Of a DNA stretch of 21,853 nucleotides, positions 15,200-21,853 are shown one piece after another. Source of the stretch: Ascidiaceihabitans sp047624005 (GTDB lineage: Bacteria > Pseudomonadota > Alphaproteobacteria > Rhodobacterales > Rhodobacteraceae); the NCBI GenBank assembly GCA_047624005.1, contig JBLHPE010000036.1:1-21853 (forward strand), given 5' to 3'. The notes below the pieces were generated by a model. It had not been told where the DNA came from. It was given only the letters and a program-made list of their open reading frames with translations, and made no database searches. How positions within the stretch are numbered: position 1 is the first letter of the stretch; each line of letters begins with the position of its first letter. A program made the translations under genes and the position numbers.

Positions 15200-16723
15200 A
15201 TGACCCAACGTTCCCGCATGCTGACCCTGCATCCACACGACAATATTGCGGTCGCACTGGCGGATATTGCTGCGGGTGAGGTCGACGATGCGACGGGTGT
15301 GACGGCCCAACAATCTATTAAGCAGGGGCACAAGATGGCCATCGCGGCGATTAGCGCGGGCCAGAATGTGTTGCGGTATGGACAAACAATCGGGCAGGCG
15401 ACGGCAAACATTTCTGTGGGCGAACATGTGCATGTTCAAAACCTCGGCATGGGGGCGCACACAAATGATTACGCCCACGCGAGTGAGGCTAAGGTGCTGG
15501 CAATATCCACTGAAGAGCGCACATTCAATGGCTATCACCGTGCAGATGGCAGTGTCGGAACGCGCAACTATTTGGGCATTCTAACATCTGTAAATTGCTC
15601 TGGGTCCGTCGCGAAGTTTATCGCAGAGGGGGCTGAGAAGTCCGGCTTGCTGGATGATTTCCCCAATATCGACGGCATCGTGCCGATCACTCATGGCACA
15701 GGCTGCGGTATGTCGGGGAACAATGAAGGCTACGACACGTTGTTTCGCACGTTATCCGGTTATGCCCAGCATCCCAATTTTGGCGGCATTCTTTTGATTG
15801 GGCTTGGTTGCGAAGTGATGCAGATTTCCGACCTTGTTGGTGGTCGCGAAATTCGCGCTGATGGGGCGTTGCGCTATATGACGATCCAACAGGTAGGCGG
15901 CACACGAAAGACCATTCAAAAGGGGCTTGAGGAATTGCGCAGTATGGCCGCACTGGCCAATACGGCCACTCGCCAGCCAGCGTCGATTTCCCATCTGACG
16001 GTTGGCATGCAATGCGGTGGGTCTGACGGATATTCCGGCATCACCGCCAATCCCGCGCTTGGTGTGGCGTCAGATATTCTAGTGCAACACGGTGGGACCA
16101 CGATTCTGTCGGAAACATCCGAAATTTTCGGCGCGGAACACCTTTTGACCCGTCGAGCGGCAACTGCCGAAGTCGGCGAAAAGCTGATTGATCGGGTGCT
16201 CTGGTGGGAAGATTACACCGCCCGCAATAAAGGAGAGATGGACAACAATCCGAGCCCCGGAAACAAGCGCGGTGGGCTGACAACGATCCTTGAAAAATCA
16301 CTCGGGGCGGTCGCCAAAAGCGGCAGCGCGCCGCTGACGGATGTGTATCTTTTTGGTGAAAAGATCGACAAAAAAGGCTTGGTTTTTATGGACAGCCCCG
16401 GATTTGATCCGTGTTCTGTGACAGGGCAAATTGCGTCTGGTGCGAACCTGATCGTATTCACGACAGGGCGCGGGTCCGTGTCGGGTTATATGCCGACACC
16501 TTGCATAAAGGTCGCCACAAATTCTGAAATGTATGCCCGCATGTCCGAGGATATGGACATAAATTGTGGTGATATCGTTAGCGATGGCGTCAGCCTAAAC
16601 GACAAGGGGCGAGAGATTTTCGAGATGTTCATCAGCATCGCGTCTGGCGAACAGACCAAAAGCGAAGACTTGGGCTTTGGCGGCGTGGAGTTCGTTCCAT
16701 GGCAGATTGGCGCGGTGATGTGA
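15200..16723 (+). CDS. UxaA-family sugar-acid dehydratase, predicted L-fuconate dehydratase
   Basis: Predicted to dehydrate L-fuconate to 2-keto-3-deoxy-L-fuconate. The 507-residue protein is a full-length UxaA/GarD-family enzyme: an N-terminal SAF domain (about 1-100) fused to the catalytic domain (about 115-507). Conserved cysteine-bearing motifs include NCSGSVAKF (C133), HGTGCGMS (C169), GLGCEVMQ (C204), MQCGGSDGYSGITANPALG near 275, and FMDSPGFDPCSVTGQ. The classical substrate of the family is D-altronate, but the genes around it encode fucose-type steps and not hexuronate isomerase or reductase. An AGAGG ribosome site precedes the ATG. It is the first gene of the plus arm. Altronate or D-arabinonate dehydratase activity cannot be excluded. 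Confidence 0.82.
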   Translation: MTQRSRMLTLHPHDNIAVALADIAAGEVDDATGVTAQQSIKQGHKMAIAAISAGQNVLRYGQTIGQATANISVGEHVHVQNLGMGAHTNDYAHASEAKVLAISTEERTFNGYHRADGSVGTRNYLGILTSVNCSGSVAKFIAEGAEKSGLLDDFPNIDGIVPITHGTGCGMSGNNEGYDTLFRTLSGYAQHPNFGGILLIGLGCEVMQISDLVGGREIRADGALRYMTIQQVGGTRKTIQKGLEELRSMAALANTATRQPASISHLTVGMQCGGSDGYSGITANPALGVASDILVQHGGTTILSETSEIFGAEHLLTRRAATAEVGEKLIDRVLWWEDYTARNKGEMDNNPSPGNKRGGLTTILEKSLGAVAKSGSAPLTDVYLFGEKIDKKGLVFMDSPGFDPCSVTGQIASGANLIVFTTGRGSVSGYMPTPCIKVATNSEMYARMSEDMDINCGDIVSDGVSLNDKGREIFEMFISIASGEQTKSEDLGFGGVEFVPWQIGAVM

Positions 16724-16725
16724 AA

Positions 16726-17484
16726 ATGAGAAATGATATGACACTGAAAAACAAGACAATACTGATTACCGCCGCGGGGCAAGGCATTGGCGGGGCGAGT
16801 GCGCTTGCCTGTGCGGCTGCGGGTGCCAATGTTATTGCAACGGATGTGAACGGTGATCTGCTTAAGAACTTTGCAGGAGTCTGCGGTATCGAAACCCGCG
16901 TGCTCGACGTCACGGACGTGAACGCGATCAATGCGCTCGCCGCTGAATTGCCCGATCTGGATGGTTTGTTCAATTGTGCGGGCGTTGTGCATCAAGGGTC
17001 CATTCTGGAACTGGACGACGCGGCGTGGGATTTTTCCGTCAACCTTAATGTTGCGTCGATGGTGCGCATGTGCCGCGCGTTTGTGCCGGGATTGTTGCGC
17101 CGCGCGCAAAGCGAGGGTACGGCGTCGATCCTGAACATGTCGTCTATGGCATCGTCCGAAAAAGGCTTCATCAACCGCACAGCTTACGGCGCGACAAAGG
17201 CCGCTGTGATTGGCCTGACCAAAGCGATTGCGGCTGATTTTGTGGCGCAAAACCTGCGTTGCAACGCCCTGTGCCCCGGCACGGTCGACACGCCCGCGCT
17301 GCAGGGCCGGATTGCAGGGGCACCTGACCCCGCCCAGGCCGAAAAAGACTTCATCGCACGCCAACCTATGGGGCGGTTGTCCACGGTTGACGATCTGACG
17401 CCGACAATTGTGCACCTGTTGTCCGACAACAGCAGCTTCATGACGGGGCAATCCGTTTTGGTTGATGGTGGCTGCACGATCTAG
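16726..17484 (+). CDS. SDR-family dehydrogenase, predicted 2-keto-3-deoxy-L-fuconate 4-dehydrogenase
   Basis: Predicted to oxidise 2-keto-3-deoxy-L-fuconate at C4 to the 2,4-diketo acid with NAD+. The 252-residue classical SDR shows TAAGQGIG (15-22) as dinucleotide motif, Asp40 after the second strand (NAD+ preference), NCAG (83-86), the MSS serine (139-140), and the catalytic YxxxK as Tyr154/Lys158. TAAGQGIG instead of TGxxxGIG is typical of this sugar-acid group. The frame overlaps the dehydratase gene, but the ATG at 16726, two bases after that gene's stop and with GGTGA upstream, fits coupled translation; the ATG at 16738 is an alternative. Confidence 0.83.
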   Translation: MRNDMTLKNKTILITAAGQGIGGASALACAAAGANVIATDVNGDLLKNFAGVCGIETRVLDVTDVNAINALAAELPDLDGLFNCAGVVHQGSILELDDAAWDFSVNLNVASMVRMCRAFVPGLLRRAQSEGTASILNMSSMASSEKGFINRTAYGATKAAVIGLTKAIAADFVAQNLRCNALCPGTVDTPALQGRIAGAPDPAQAEKDFIARQPMGRLSTVDDLTPTIVHLLSDNSSFMTGQSVLVDGGCTI

Positions 17485-17511
17485 CGCGATTTGGCTTGGG
17501 AGGGCTGAAAG

Positions 17512-19026
17512 ATGACTTACTTGGTCGAAATGAAGGGGATCGAAAAGCGTTTTCCCGGCGTGCATGCGCTTAAGGCCGTGCAGTTTGATCTGCGCCCCGG
17601 TGAGGTTCATGCCCTGATGGGCGAGAATGGCGCGGGCAAGTCGACCTTGATGAAAATCATGTCGGGCATTTACGCCCGTGACGGTGGCGAGATGTTCGTT
17701 GATGGCCAGCCCGTTAGGCCGGATGGCCCACGTGCTGCCCAAGACCTCGGAATTGGGATAATCCACCAAGAACTTAGCCTGATGAATGATCTGACAGCAG
17801 CGCAAAACGTACTGATTGGGCGCGAGCCGCGCCGTCGCTTTGGGCGGTTGGACGAGGCTGCGTTAAATGCCAAAACAGCCGAAATTTTTGCATCATTAAA
17901 TTTAAAAATGGACCCGCGTACGCAGGTCAGCACCCAAACAATCGCTCGTCAGCAGTTGGTTGAAATTTCCAAGGCGTTGTCCTATAGCCCGCGCGTCCTG
18001 ATCATGGACGAACCGACAGCAGCGCTGAACGACATAGAAATCAACGAGCTGTTCAAGGTCATCGCCAAATTGAAAGCCGACGGCGTCGGTATTGTCTACA
18101 TCAGTCACCGCATGGACGAAATCAAACGCATCGCCGACCGTGTCACGATCCTGCGCGACGGGGCCTATATCGACACGGTTCAGGCCGCCGACACGCCGCT
18201 GTCCACGATTATCCAACTGATGGTTGGCCGTGAAGTCACGCAAGAAACGCCCGATGTTCCTGACACATCCCAAAGCCCTGTGGCACTTGAGGTGCGCAAC
18301 CTGTCTCGCGGTAAAGATGTGCGCGATGTCAGTTTCGATCTTCGCAAAGGCGAGATTTTGGGGTTCGCGGGTCTCATGGGCGCTGGTCGCACCGAAGTTG
18401 CACGGATCATTTTCGGTGCCGACCCCCGTGATAGCGGCGAGATCCTTATCGACGGACAGCCTGTCAATATCCGCACCCCACATGCAGCCGTTCAAGCCGG
18501 GATCGGCTATCTGTCCGAAGACCGCAAACACTTTGGTTTGGCCGTCGATATGAGCGTACGTGCCAACATCGCGATGGCCAATCTTAAGCAATTCACCAGT
18601 CGCACAGGTGTGCTTGATGAAGCGGCGATGAAAGAAACGGCCATCAAATACATTGATCAGCTGGGCATTCGTACACCGTCTGACATGCAGGACGTGCGAT
18701 TATTGTCGGGCGGCAACCAGCAAAAGGTCGTCATTGCCAAATGGTTGCTGCGTGACTGCGACGTGCTGATCTTTGACGAACCCACGCGCGGCATCGACGT
18801 GGGGGCAAAATCTGAAATCTACGCGCTGCTCGAAGACCTCGCCGCGCAGGGCCGTGCGATCATCGTCATCTCATCTGAACTGCCCGAAATTCTGCGGCTA
18901 TCGCACCGCATTGCGGTGATGTGCGAGGGCCGCCTGACAGGGATCGTTCCACGTGCCGATGCCACCCAAGAAAACATCATGAAGCTTGCCACCCTGACTA
19001 ACAAAATCGAGGAAACCATCCAATGA
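17512..19026 (+). CDS. Sugar ABC transporter ATP-binding protein (RbsA/XylG type, duplicated)
   Basis: A 504-residue double-ABC ATPase energising sugar import, predicted for L-fucose. The first domain has Walker A GENGAGKST (37-45) and Walker B VLIMDEP (162-168). The second has the degenerate nucleotide loop GLMGAGRTE (287-295), signature LSGGNQQK (398-405) and Walker B VLIFDEP (418-424) followed by TRGIDVG. This one-intact, one-degenerate pattern is normal for the carbohydrate uptake type 2 family. The stop overlaps the permease start by ATGA. It sits 27 bp after the SDR gene, in the same operon as the catabolic enzymes. Confidence 0.93.
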   Translation: MTYLVEMKGIEKRFPGVHALKAVQFDLRPGEVHALMGENGAGKSTLMKIMSGIYARDGGEMFVDGQPVRPDGPRAAQDLGIGIIHQELSLMNDLTAAQNVLIGREPRRRFGRLDEAALNAKTAEIFASLNLKMDPRTQVSTQTIARQQLVEISKALSYSPRVLIMDEPTAALNDIEINELFKVIAKLKADGVGIVYISHRMDEIKRIADRVTILRDGAYIDTVQAADTPLSTIIQLMVGREVTQETPDVPDTSQSPVALEVRNLSRGKDVRDVSFDLRKGEILGFAGLMGAGRTEVARIIFGADPRDSGEILIDGQPVNIRTPHAAVQAGIGYLSEDRKHFGLAVDMSVRANIAMANLKQFTSRTGVLDEAAMKETAIKYIDQLGIRTPSDMQDVRLLSGGNQQKVVIAKWLLRDCDVLIFDEPTRGIDVGAKSEIYALLEDLAAQGRAIIVISSELPEILRLSHRIAVMCEGRLTGIVPRADATQENIMKLATLTNKIEETIQ

Positions 19027-20030
19027 CCGCGCTATCCAATACCGACCCGCAAGGCACTTTCGCCAAACTCGCGGCTGGCGGAGCATTCCAGAAAATTCTC
19101 GCATTTGCCAGTCTTGTCATTCTGCTAATCGGGTTCAGCATTGCCTCGCCGAACTTCATGCAGACGTCTAATATGATTGCAATTTTGCAGGCGACATCTG
19201 TCAACGGCGTTTTGGCAATTGCGGCGACGCTTGTTATTATCACGGGCGGCATCGATCTGTCAGTCGGCACGCTGATGACGTTTACTGCCGTGATGACGGG
19301 CGTGGTGCTGACCAACGTTGGACTGCCTTTGCCGCTTGGCGTTCTAGCGGGCATCTCGACAGGGGCGTTTGCTGGTTTCATATCCGGTTCACTCGTGGCC
19401 AAGATGAAAATTCCACCCTTCATCGCAACTCTCGGCATGATGCTTATTCTCAAGGGGCTTAGCCTCGTGATTTCCGGCACGCGTCCGATCTATTTTAACG
19501 ATACGCCGGGCTTTGACCTTATTTCTCGCGGCTCGCTGATCGGAGAAGTCTTTCCGGCCCTCCCCATTCCCAATGGCGTGTTGATCCTGTTCCTTGTGGC
19601 GGGTGTTACGTCCTACATACTGAGCCGGACGGTGCTGGGCCGTTATTGCTTTGCGCTTGGCAGCAACGAAGAGGCCGTGCGCTTATCCGGCGTTAACACC
19701 AACAATTGGAAAATCGCAATCTATACGCTTTCAGGTGCGATTGTAGGCATTGCCGGACTGATCATCGCATCGCGACTGAACTCTGCACAACCGGCCCTTG
19801 GCCTTGGCTACGAACTCGAGGCGATCGCGGCGGTTGTTATCGGCGGCACATCGTTGTCCGGCGGACGCGGCACAATTGTAGGCACATTGATCGGCGCATT
19901 GATCATGGCAGTTCTGCTGAATGGGTTGCGGATCCTGTCCGTGGCGCAGGAATGGCAAACGGTTGTGACCGGAGCAATCATCATACTGGCCGTCTATGCC
20001 GACACGGTACGACGCCGCAAAGGAACATAA
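19023..20030 (+). CDS. Sugar ABC transporter permease (RbsC type)
   Basis: A 335-residue polytopic inner-membrane protein of about eight to ten helices, partner of the upstream ATPase; it probably works as a homodimer. Family marks are ITGGIDLSVG (73-82), PPFIATLGMM (131-140) and the ATPase-contact loop GGTSLSGGRGTIVGTLIGA (274-292). The ATG overlaps the ATPase stop by 4 bases. The N-terminal 20 residues are polar and cytoplasmic. Substrate specificity lies in the binding protein, so assignment to fucose rests on the neighbouring enzymes. Confidence 0.92.
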   Translation: MTALSNTDPQGTFAKLAAGGAFQKILAFASLVILLIGFSIASPNFMQTSNMIAILQATSVNGVLAIAATLVIITGGIDLSVGTLMTFTAVMTGVVLTNVGLPLPLGVLAGISTGAFAGFISGSLVAKMKIPPFIATLGMMLILKGLSLVISGTRPIYFNDTPGFDLISRGSLIGEVFPALPIPNGVLILFLVAGVTSYILSRTVLGRYCFALGSNEEAVRLSGVNTNNWKIAIYTLSGAIVGIAGLIIASRLNSAQPALGLGYELEAIAAVVIGGTSLSGGRGTIVGTLIGALIMAVLLNGLRILSVAQEWQTVVTGAIIILAVYADTVRRRKGT

Positions 20031-20095
20031 AACAAGAGGGGCAGAAGCCCACGAAGCAACTACAGAAACGACAACACTAAATGGAGGAACTAACT

Positions 20096-21040
20096 ATGAT
20101 GAATAGAAGAACAGTGATCGCTGGCCTTGGTGCCACGACGCTTATGGGTAGCGTTACGGTTGTTATCGGCCAGACGCGCCACTATATTCCGCTGATTTCC
20201 AAAGGCTTTTCGCACCAGTTCTGGCAGGCTGTGAAGCTCGGATCCGAGAAAGCTGCTGAAGAATTCGGCGTGGATGTCACCTTTGAAGGACCGGACAATG
20301 AAGGTCAGGTTGATCGCCAGATCGATATGCTAGCCGCGGCTCTTGCCAAGAATCCTGCTGCTATCGGTTTTGCGGCCGTGGACAGCCAAGCGTCTATCCC
20401 GATGCTGCGCGAAATCGACGCCGCAGGCGTTCCAGTCATCGCATTTGACAGCGGTGTTGCCAGCGATATCCCTGTCACGACCTGCACGACGGACAACCTC
20501 GCCTCTGCGGCCTTGGCTGCCGACAAGATGGCAGAAGCCATTGGCGGCGCAGGCAAAGTTGCGATCATTTCCCATGACCAGACAAGTGTTACGGGAATCG
20601 AACGCGTTGACGGCTTCGTCAATCAGGTTGCGGCGAAGTATCCGGACATCGAAATCGTTTCGATCCAGTATGGCGGTGGCGATCACTTGATCTCAACCGA
20701 GATCGCGAAGTCGATCATGACTGCTAATCCTGATATCAAGGGTCTTTTCGGTGCAAACGAAGGTTCTGCAATCGGTATCGTGAATGGTGTCAATGAAAGC
20801 GGCGCTGACGTCGTCATCATAGGCTATGACAGTGGCGCTGCGCAAAAAGAAGCGGTTCGTTCGGGTCTTATGGCTGGCGCGATCACACAGAACCCTGTGG
20901 GCATTGGCTATGAGACTGTCAAAGCAGCCGTGATGACGGTTGCTGGCGAAATTGTACCAAAGATCATCGATACAGGCTTCTACTACTATGACGCAAACAA
21001 TATGGATGACGCTGCAATCGCGGCTGTCCTTTACGATTAA
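20096..21040 (+). CDS. Sugar ABC transporter substrate-binding protein (RbsB-like)
   Basis: Periplasmic two-lobed sugar-binding protein of 314 residues, the specificity subunit of the importer. After the leader the mature part opens with HYIPLISKGFSHQFWQAV, typical of type I sugar-binding proteins, and contains FAAVDSQASIPML, VIAFDSG, GLFGANEGSAIG and VIIGYDSG. The frame is open back to 20081, but the perfect GGAGGA ribosome site (20083-20088) lies inside that extension, fixing the start at the ATG pair 20096/20099. The leader begins MMNRRTVIAGLGATTL: adjacent arginines followed by a hydrophobic stretch hint at Tat export. No lipobox is visible and the cleavage site is unclear. The gene is last of the three transporter genes, whereas in many such operons it is first. 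Confidence 0.9.
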   Translation: MMNRRTVIAGLGATTLMGSVTVVIGQTRHYIPLISKGFSHQFWQAVKLGSEKAAEEFGVDVTFEGPDNEGQVDRQIDMLAAALAKNPAAIGFAAVDSQASIPMLREIDAAGVPVIAFDSGVASDIPVTTCTTDNLASAALAADKMAEAIGGAGKVAIISHDQTSVTGIERVDGFVNQVAAKYPDIEIVSIQYGGGDHLISTEIAKSIMTANPDIKGLFGANEGSAIGIVNGVNESGADVVIIGYDSGAAQKEAVRSGLMAGAITQNPVGIGYETVKAAVMTVAGEIVPKIIDTGFYYYDANNMDDAAIAAVLYD

Positions 21041-21051
21041 TCTAACGGCTG

Positions 21052-21079
21052 TCGCAGCTCTGCTTCTGTAGGGCTGCGA
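21052..21079 (+). other. Hairpin after the binding-protein gene
   Basis: TCGCAGCTCT pairs with AGGGCTGCGA (10 bp, one G-U) around an 8-base loop, 12 bases after the stop codon. A T-rich stretch (ATTTTTATTT) follows about 8-10 bases later rather than immediately. It may be a partial terminator or a 3'-end stabiliser that raises binding-protein mRNA over the downstream gene. Confidence 0.5.
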
Positions 21080-21113
21080 AGGCTCCCATTTTTATTTGCT
21101 GTCCGAGGACCAC

Positions 21114-21853
21114 ATGAAATTATTGCGTTACGGCCCCAAGGGCCAAGAAAAACCCGGATGTCTTGATGCAGAAGGCCGCGTGCGCGACCTGTCAGGGCAT
21201 GTTGATGATATCGCAGGCGTTGCCCTTTTGCCCGACGCGATTGCGGGTTTGAAAGCCTTGGATATAACATCCCTCCCCCTTGTCGATGGCAGTCCGCAGG
21301 ACAATCTGCGCCTTGGGCCCTGTGTTGGCCAAACGGGCAAGTTTATCTGTATCGGTTTAAACTATGCCGATCACGCCGCTGAAAGCGGTTTGGATGTTCC
21401 GCCAGAACCCGTCATTTTCAACAAATGGACATCTGCCATCATTGGCCCCGATGACGACGTTATCATTCCGCGCGGATCTAAAAAGACCGATTGGGAAGTT
21501 GAGCTAGGCATAGTCATTGGCAAAGGTGGCGCGTATATCAATGAAGTCGATGCGATGGATCACGTCGCGGGTTTCTGTGTCATCAATGACGTCTCCGAGC
21601 GTGAATACCAAATCGAACGCGCAGGCACATGGGACAAAGGCAAGGGATGCGATACCTTCGGGCCGACCGGCCCATGGTTGGTCACACCTGACGAGGTCGG
21701 CGATTATGATGCGCTCTCGATGTGGCTCGAAGTTGATGGCACCCGCCACCAGAACGGATCAACCGCGACGATGGTTTATAAAGTTCCGTACCTGATATCT
21801 TATTGTTCGCAATTCATGAGTTTGCAGTCGGGCGACATCATTTCAACCGGCAC
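21114..21853 (+). CDS. Fumarylacetoacetate-hydrolase family protein, predicted 2,4-diketo-3-deoxy-L-fuconate hydrolase (partial)
   Basis: Predicted last step of the pathway: hydrolytic C-C cleavage of the 2,4-diketo acid to pyruvate and L-lactate. The first 246 residues are present and the frame runs off the right edge; the family is usually about 280 residues, so only the tail is missing. Visible marks are FICIGLNYADHAAESG (77-92), the divalent-metal ligands Glu128 and Glu130 in WEVELGIVIG with Asp159 in VINDVSEREYQ, and GPWLVTPDEV (186-195). An AGGA ribosome site lies 4 bases before the ATG. It follows the binding-protein gene after a 73-bp gap containing a hairpin. Other family members cleave acylpyruvates or homoprotocatechuate products, but the SDR and dehydratase in the same operon point to the sugar-acid role. 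Confidence 0.85.
   Translation, partial: MKLLRYGPKGQEKPGCLDAEGRVRDLSGHVDDIAGVALLPDAIAGLKALDITSLPLVDGSPQDNLRLGPCVGQTGKFICIGLNYADHAAESGLDVPPEPVIFNKWTSAIIGPDDDVIIPRGSKKTDWEVELGIVIGKGGAYINEVDAMDHVAGFCVINDVSEREYQIERAGTWDKGKGCDTFGPTGPWLVTPDEVGDYDALSMWLEVDGTRHQNGSTATMVYKVPYLISYCSQFMSLQSGDIISTG

Noticed and set aside
16486..17805. Long minus-strand open frame of 439 codons opposite the dehydratase, SDR and ABC ATPase genes
   Set aside because: It runs antisense across three well-supported genes, has an Arg/His/Gln-rich composition typical of an antisense shadow, no ribosome site and no recognisable domain.
17902..18591. Minus-strand open frame of 229 codons inside the sugar ABC ATPase gene
   Set aside because: Antisense shadow of a clearly conserved ATPase; no family recognisable.
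1..21853. Search for insertion sequences, phage genes, tRNA or rRNA genes, CRISPR arrays and tandem repeats
   Set aside because: Nothing recognisable was seen by reading; a dedicated tool would be needed to exclude short or degenerate examples.

Overview
The window looks like a chromosomal segment of a marine alphaproteobacterium of the Rhodobacteraceae (Roseobacter-type). This is judged from recognisable protein families, moderately GC-rich codon use and gene order; no rRNA or other taxonomic marker is present. No transposase, integrase, tRNA, rRNA or CRISPR array is visible. Nearly all of the sequence is explained by ordinary, densely packed genes.

Region 1 (1-5550) is a reductive pyrimidine (uracil/thymine) degradation locus. 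Dihydropyrimidinase (partial, cut by the left edge) and an N-carbamoyl-beta-alanine amidohydrolase-type enzyme lie on the minus strand. A RutR-like TetR regulator lies divergently on the plus strand. Convergent with it is the minus-strand preT-preA pair, which encodes NAD(P)H-dependent dihydropyrimidine dehydrogenase. Together they would convert uracil to dihydrouracil, then N-carbamoyl-beta-alanine, then beta-alanine, CO2 and ammonia. Two matching palindromes of the form TTTAyCA-nn-TGGTAAA sit in front of the two enzyme operons and resemble the RutR operator, so a self-contained local regulon is predicted.

Region 2 (5550-11900) is housekeeping: a cold-shock protein with a strong terminator; a periplasmic SGNH-hydrolase (TesA type) divergent from a LolD/YbbA-type ATPase and a large FtsX-family permease; a gamma-glutamylcyclotransferase-fold protein; and a glutamyl-tRNA synthetase.

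Region 3 (12099 to the right edge) is a sugar-acid catabolic divergon that I read as a non-phosphorylating L-fucose pathway. The minus arm is a GntR/FCD regulator, an aldo/keto reductase (sugar 1-dehydrogenase), a FucU mutarotase and a COG3618-type lactonase. The plus arm is a full-length UxaA-family dehydratase, an SDR dehydrogenase, a three-gene sugar ABC importer and a fumarylacetoacetate-hydrolase-family protein cut by the right edge. In order these give import, anomer exchange, oxidation to the lactone, hydrolysis to L-fuconate, dehydration to 2-keto-3-deoxy-L-fuconate, oxidation to the 2,4-diketo acid, and cleavage to pyruvate and L-lactate. A near-perfect 18-bp palindrome between the two arms is the likely single operator. 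The notable point is that the dehydratase belongs to the altronate dehydratase family rather than the enolase-superfamily L-fuconate dehydratase. The substrate assignment is inference.
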